DNA from: Roseovarius sp.
Lineage (GTDB): Bacteria; Pseudomonadota; Alphaproteobacteria; Rhodobacterales; Rhodobacteraceae
Assembly (NCBI GenBank): GCA_007125415.1
Contig: SLDH01000192.1
Coordinates: forward strand, 1 to 7,761
Direction: 5' to 3'
Length of the DNA: 7,761 nucleotides
Shown here: positions 6,524-7,761 of the stretch, in pieces
Layout: each line of letters starts with the position of its first letter
Numbering within the stretch: position 1 is the first letter of the stretch
Position numbers and translations under genes: made by a program
The notes under the pieces: model-generated
Told to the model about the DNA's origin: nothing
Databases searched by the model: none
The model's input: only the letters and a program-made list of their open reading frames with translations

Positions 6524-7347
6524 GGTCGGTCTTTTCGCCGTGGTATGCGTGGTCGGGCCGACGCCGCCCGCAGAATCATGTCTGCATCAATGTGGCCACC
6601 TATGGCCCGGGCGGGCGCTTCACCATGACCGACCGGGGGGAAAGTGCTCTACGGCAAAGCCGTGACCAACTGACCGTCGGCCCGTCTTCCATACGTTGGG
6701 ACGGGGAAAGGCTGATCATCGAGATCGACGAGATCGGCGCTTTGCCAATGGTTGCCCGGGTGCGCGGGCGCATCACTGTGACGCCCAGCGCGATCACCTC
6801 CGTCGAACTGCCCCTGACCGAGGATGGCACGCATATCTGGCGTCCCTTTGGCCCCAGCAGCGATATCCGCGTCGATCTGGAGGCGCCGGGATGGCAATGG
6901 GAGGGGCATGGGTATTTCGATGCCAATTTCGGCACCCGCGCGCTGGAGCAGGACTTCGACAGCTGGACATGGGGCCGCTACCCGCTGAAGGGTGGCGCGG
7001 CATGCTTTTATGACGCCACTCGCAAGGATGGCAGCAAACTGGCCTTTGGCACTCATTTCGATGACCACGGCACCGCCCGGATGATGGGCCTGCCCCCTGT
7101 CGCCCCGATGAAGCGCAGCCTCTGGATGGTCAAACGCGCCACGCGAGCAGATGCGGGCTATGCGCCGAAGCAGGTGATGCCGATGCTGGACGCGCCCTTC
7201 TATTGCCGGTCGGCCGTGCAGACGCGGCTCAACGGCGAGGAAACAGTGGGCGTGCACGAGGCGCTCGATCTGCGGCGTTTCGGCTCGGCCCTGCTGAAAC
7301 CGATGATCGCCGTGCGGGTCCCTCGCCGCCGTGATTGGCGATTCTAG
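6421..7347 (+). CDS. crtC: Carotenoid 1,2-hydratase (hydroxyneurosporene synthase); start codon unresolved
   Basis: CrtC adds water to the C1-C2 double bond of neurosporene and related carotenes, the step before CrtD and CrtF. Counting from 6421, family blocks are NFNLDVPPNGYAWWYVDG (2-19), FIGSVFSPWYAW (33-44), GHGYFDANFGTRALEQDF (162-179), SWTWGRYP (181-188), MLDAPFY (255-261) and GVHEALDL near the end. The left limit given is where family similarity begins, not a start codon. In this frame there is no ATG, GTG or TTG between 6133 and 6592. ATG 6133 would add about 96 residues read inside crtD, while GTG 6592 or ATG 6625 would remove the conserved WWYVDG and FSPWYAW blocks. Possible rare starts are ATC 6511 and ATA 6520, the latter overlapping the crtD stop. 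The shorter annotated CrtC form of about 280 aa, as I recall it for Rhodobacter, would begin near 6508, which is GTC here. Overlap with crtD is about 100 nt. Function is secure, start is not. Confidence 0.9.
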   Translation, partial: PNFNLDVPPNGYAWWYVDGISHDGTRAVSVIGFIGSVFSPWYAWSGRRRPQNHVCINVATYGPGGRFTMTDRGESALRQSRDQLTVGPSSIRWDGERLIIEIDEIGALPMVARVRGRITVTPSAITSVELPLTEDGTHIWRPFGPSSDIRVDLEAPGWQWEGHGYFDANFGTRALEQDFDSWTWGRYPLKGGAACFYDATRKDGSKLAFGTHFDDHGTARMMGLPPVAPMKRSLWMVKRATRADAGYAPKQVMPMLDAPFYCRSAVQTRLNGEETVGVHEALDLRRFGSALLKPMIAVRVPRRRDWRF

Positions 7348-7395
7348 AGTGCTTATCGGTCATATCGCCTCAAGAGCAGGTTCTCGCGCGCAATA

Positions 7396-7428
7396 GCGGG
7401 CACAGGCCGCCGCGCATTGCCGTGCCGC
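7396..7428. terminator. Bulged GC-rich hairpin between convergent crtC and tspO
   Basis: GCGGGCACAGGC (7396-7407) can pair with GCCGTGCCGC (7419-7428): ten base pairs with two single-base bulges and an 11-nt loop. It lies 48 nt after the crtC stop in the convergent spacer. No T-run follows on either strand, so it is not a standard intrinsic terminator. It could be a factor-dependent end or an mRNA 3' stabiliser. The rest of the 7348-7500 spacer shows no gene I can support. Confidence 0.35.
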
Positions 7429-7500
7429 AACACTCCACTATGCTCCCGAGTTGCTGGAATTTTACCGATCCTCATGCCAGCATCCGCCTAATGCCCAAGA

Positions 7501-7761
7501 TTACCTGGGCTGCACCGGCGGGTTCGCGGCCACTTCGGGGTTGCGCCGCATGACCGAGAAATTCAGCGCGCCCGCAATGCTGACCCAGATCAGGTAGGGC
7601 ACGAAGAGCAGGCCCGCGATCCAGTCCACCTGCCAGAGCGCCACCATGGTCAGCGCGACCGACAGCCACAGCCCGCTCAGCACGATGAAGCCGAGGCGAA
7701 GACGCTTGAGCCCGAAGAACACCGGGGTCCACAGTCCGTTCATGGCAATCTGCAACGCCCA
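7501..7761 (-). CDS. tspO: TspO/MBR family tryptophan-rich sensory protein (partial, C-terminal 86 aa)
   Basis: TspO is an outer-membrane-associated homologue of the mitochondrial peripheral benzodiazepine receptor. In R. sphaeroides it binds porphyrins and dampens photopigment gene expression under oxygen. The visible part begins WALQIAMNGLWTPVFFGLKR, the conserved block at the end of helix 3, followed by two hydrophobic segments (about 22-43 and 46-70; VALTMVALW and GLLFVPYLIWVSIAGALNFS) and the short tail RRNPEVAANPPVQPR. TspO proteins are about 160 aa, so the N-terminal half is beyond the right edge; the internal TTG and ATG are not the start. In Rhodobacter tspO follows crtB, so crtIB are expected further right. 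It converges on crtC. Confidence 0.93.
   Translation of the reverse strand, partial: WALQIAMNGLWTPVFFGLKRLRLGFIVLSGLWLSVALTMVALWQVDWIAGLLFVPYLIWVSIAGALNFSVMRRNPEVAANPPVQPR

Noticed and set aside
7335..7553. 72-codon plus-strand ORF across the crtC-tspO spacer
   Set aside because: Starts inside crtC, ends inside antisense tspO, has no ribosome-binding site and no recognisable sequence.
1..7761. CRISPR array, insertion sequence, tRNA/rRNA or phage genes
   Set aside because: I saw no regularly spaced repeats, transposase motifs, terminal inverted repeats or RNA-gene sequence; known photosynthesis genes fill nearly the whole window.

Overview
The window is part of a purple-bacterial photosynthesis gene cluster. 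The gene set and order, a GC-rich base composition with C/G at third codon positions, and PpsR/CrtJ-type operators (TGT-N12-ACA) point to an aerobic or facultative anoxygenic phototroph of the Rhodobacteraceae (Rhodobacter/Roseobacter group). The order on the minus strand is crtE-crtF-bchC-bchX-bchY, with crtD-crtC divergent from crtE and tspO convergent with crtC. This matches the crt-bch-puf superoperon layout known from Rhodobacter.

Left two thirds (1-4827) are transcribed right to left. crtE (geranylgeranyl diphosphate synthase) is followed after 11 nt by crtF (demethylspheroidene O-methyltransferase). A 100-nt gap then carries the bchC promoter, with two PpsR sites exactly 8 bp apart. 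bchC (3-hydroxyethyl bacteriochlorophyllide dehydrogenase) overlaps bchX (iron protein of chlorophyllide oxidoreductase, COR) by GTGA. A short 46-codon ORF with a near-perfect Shine-Dalgarno sequence sits between bchX and bchY. bchY (NifD/NifK-like COR subunit) runs off the left edge with 214 residues visible; bchZ and puf genes are expected beyond it.

The crtE/crtD intergenic region (4828-4921) is a divergent regulatory region with two further PpsR sites 7 bp apart. To the right, crtD (carotenoid 3,4-desaturase) and crtC (carotenoid 1,2-hydratase) are co-directional and overlap by about 100 nt. A 153-nt spacer with a bulged hairpin separates crtC from tspO, which runs in from the right edge; only its C-terminal 86 residues are visible.

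Together the genes supply the shared C20 isoprenoid precursor (CrtE), the late steps from neurosporene/lycopene-type carotenes to spheroidene (CrtC, CrtD, CrtF), and the steps from chlorophyllide a towards bacteriochlorophyllide a (BchX/Y with BchZ, and BchC). All are under apparent PpsR repression and therefore light/oxygen control. Most of the window is a conserved pathway. The points worth a second look are the 46-aa ORF between bchX and bchY, the absence of any usual start codon for crtC, and the two paired operators.
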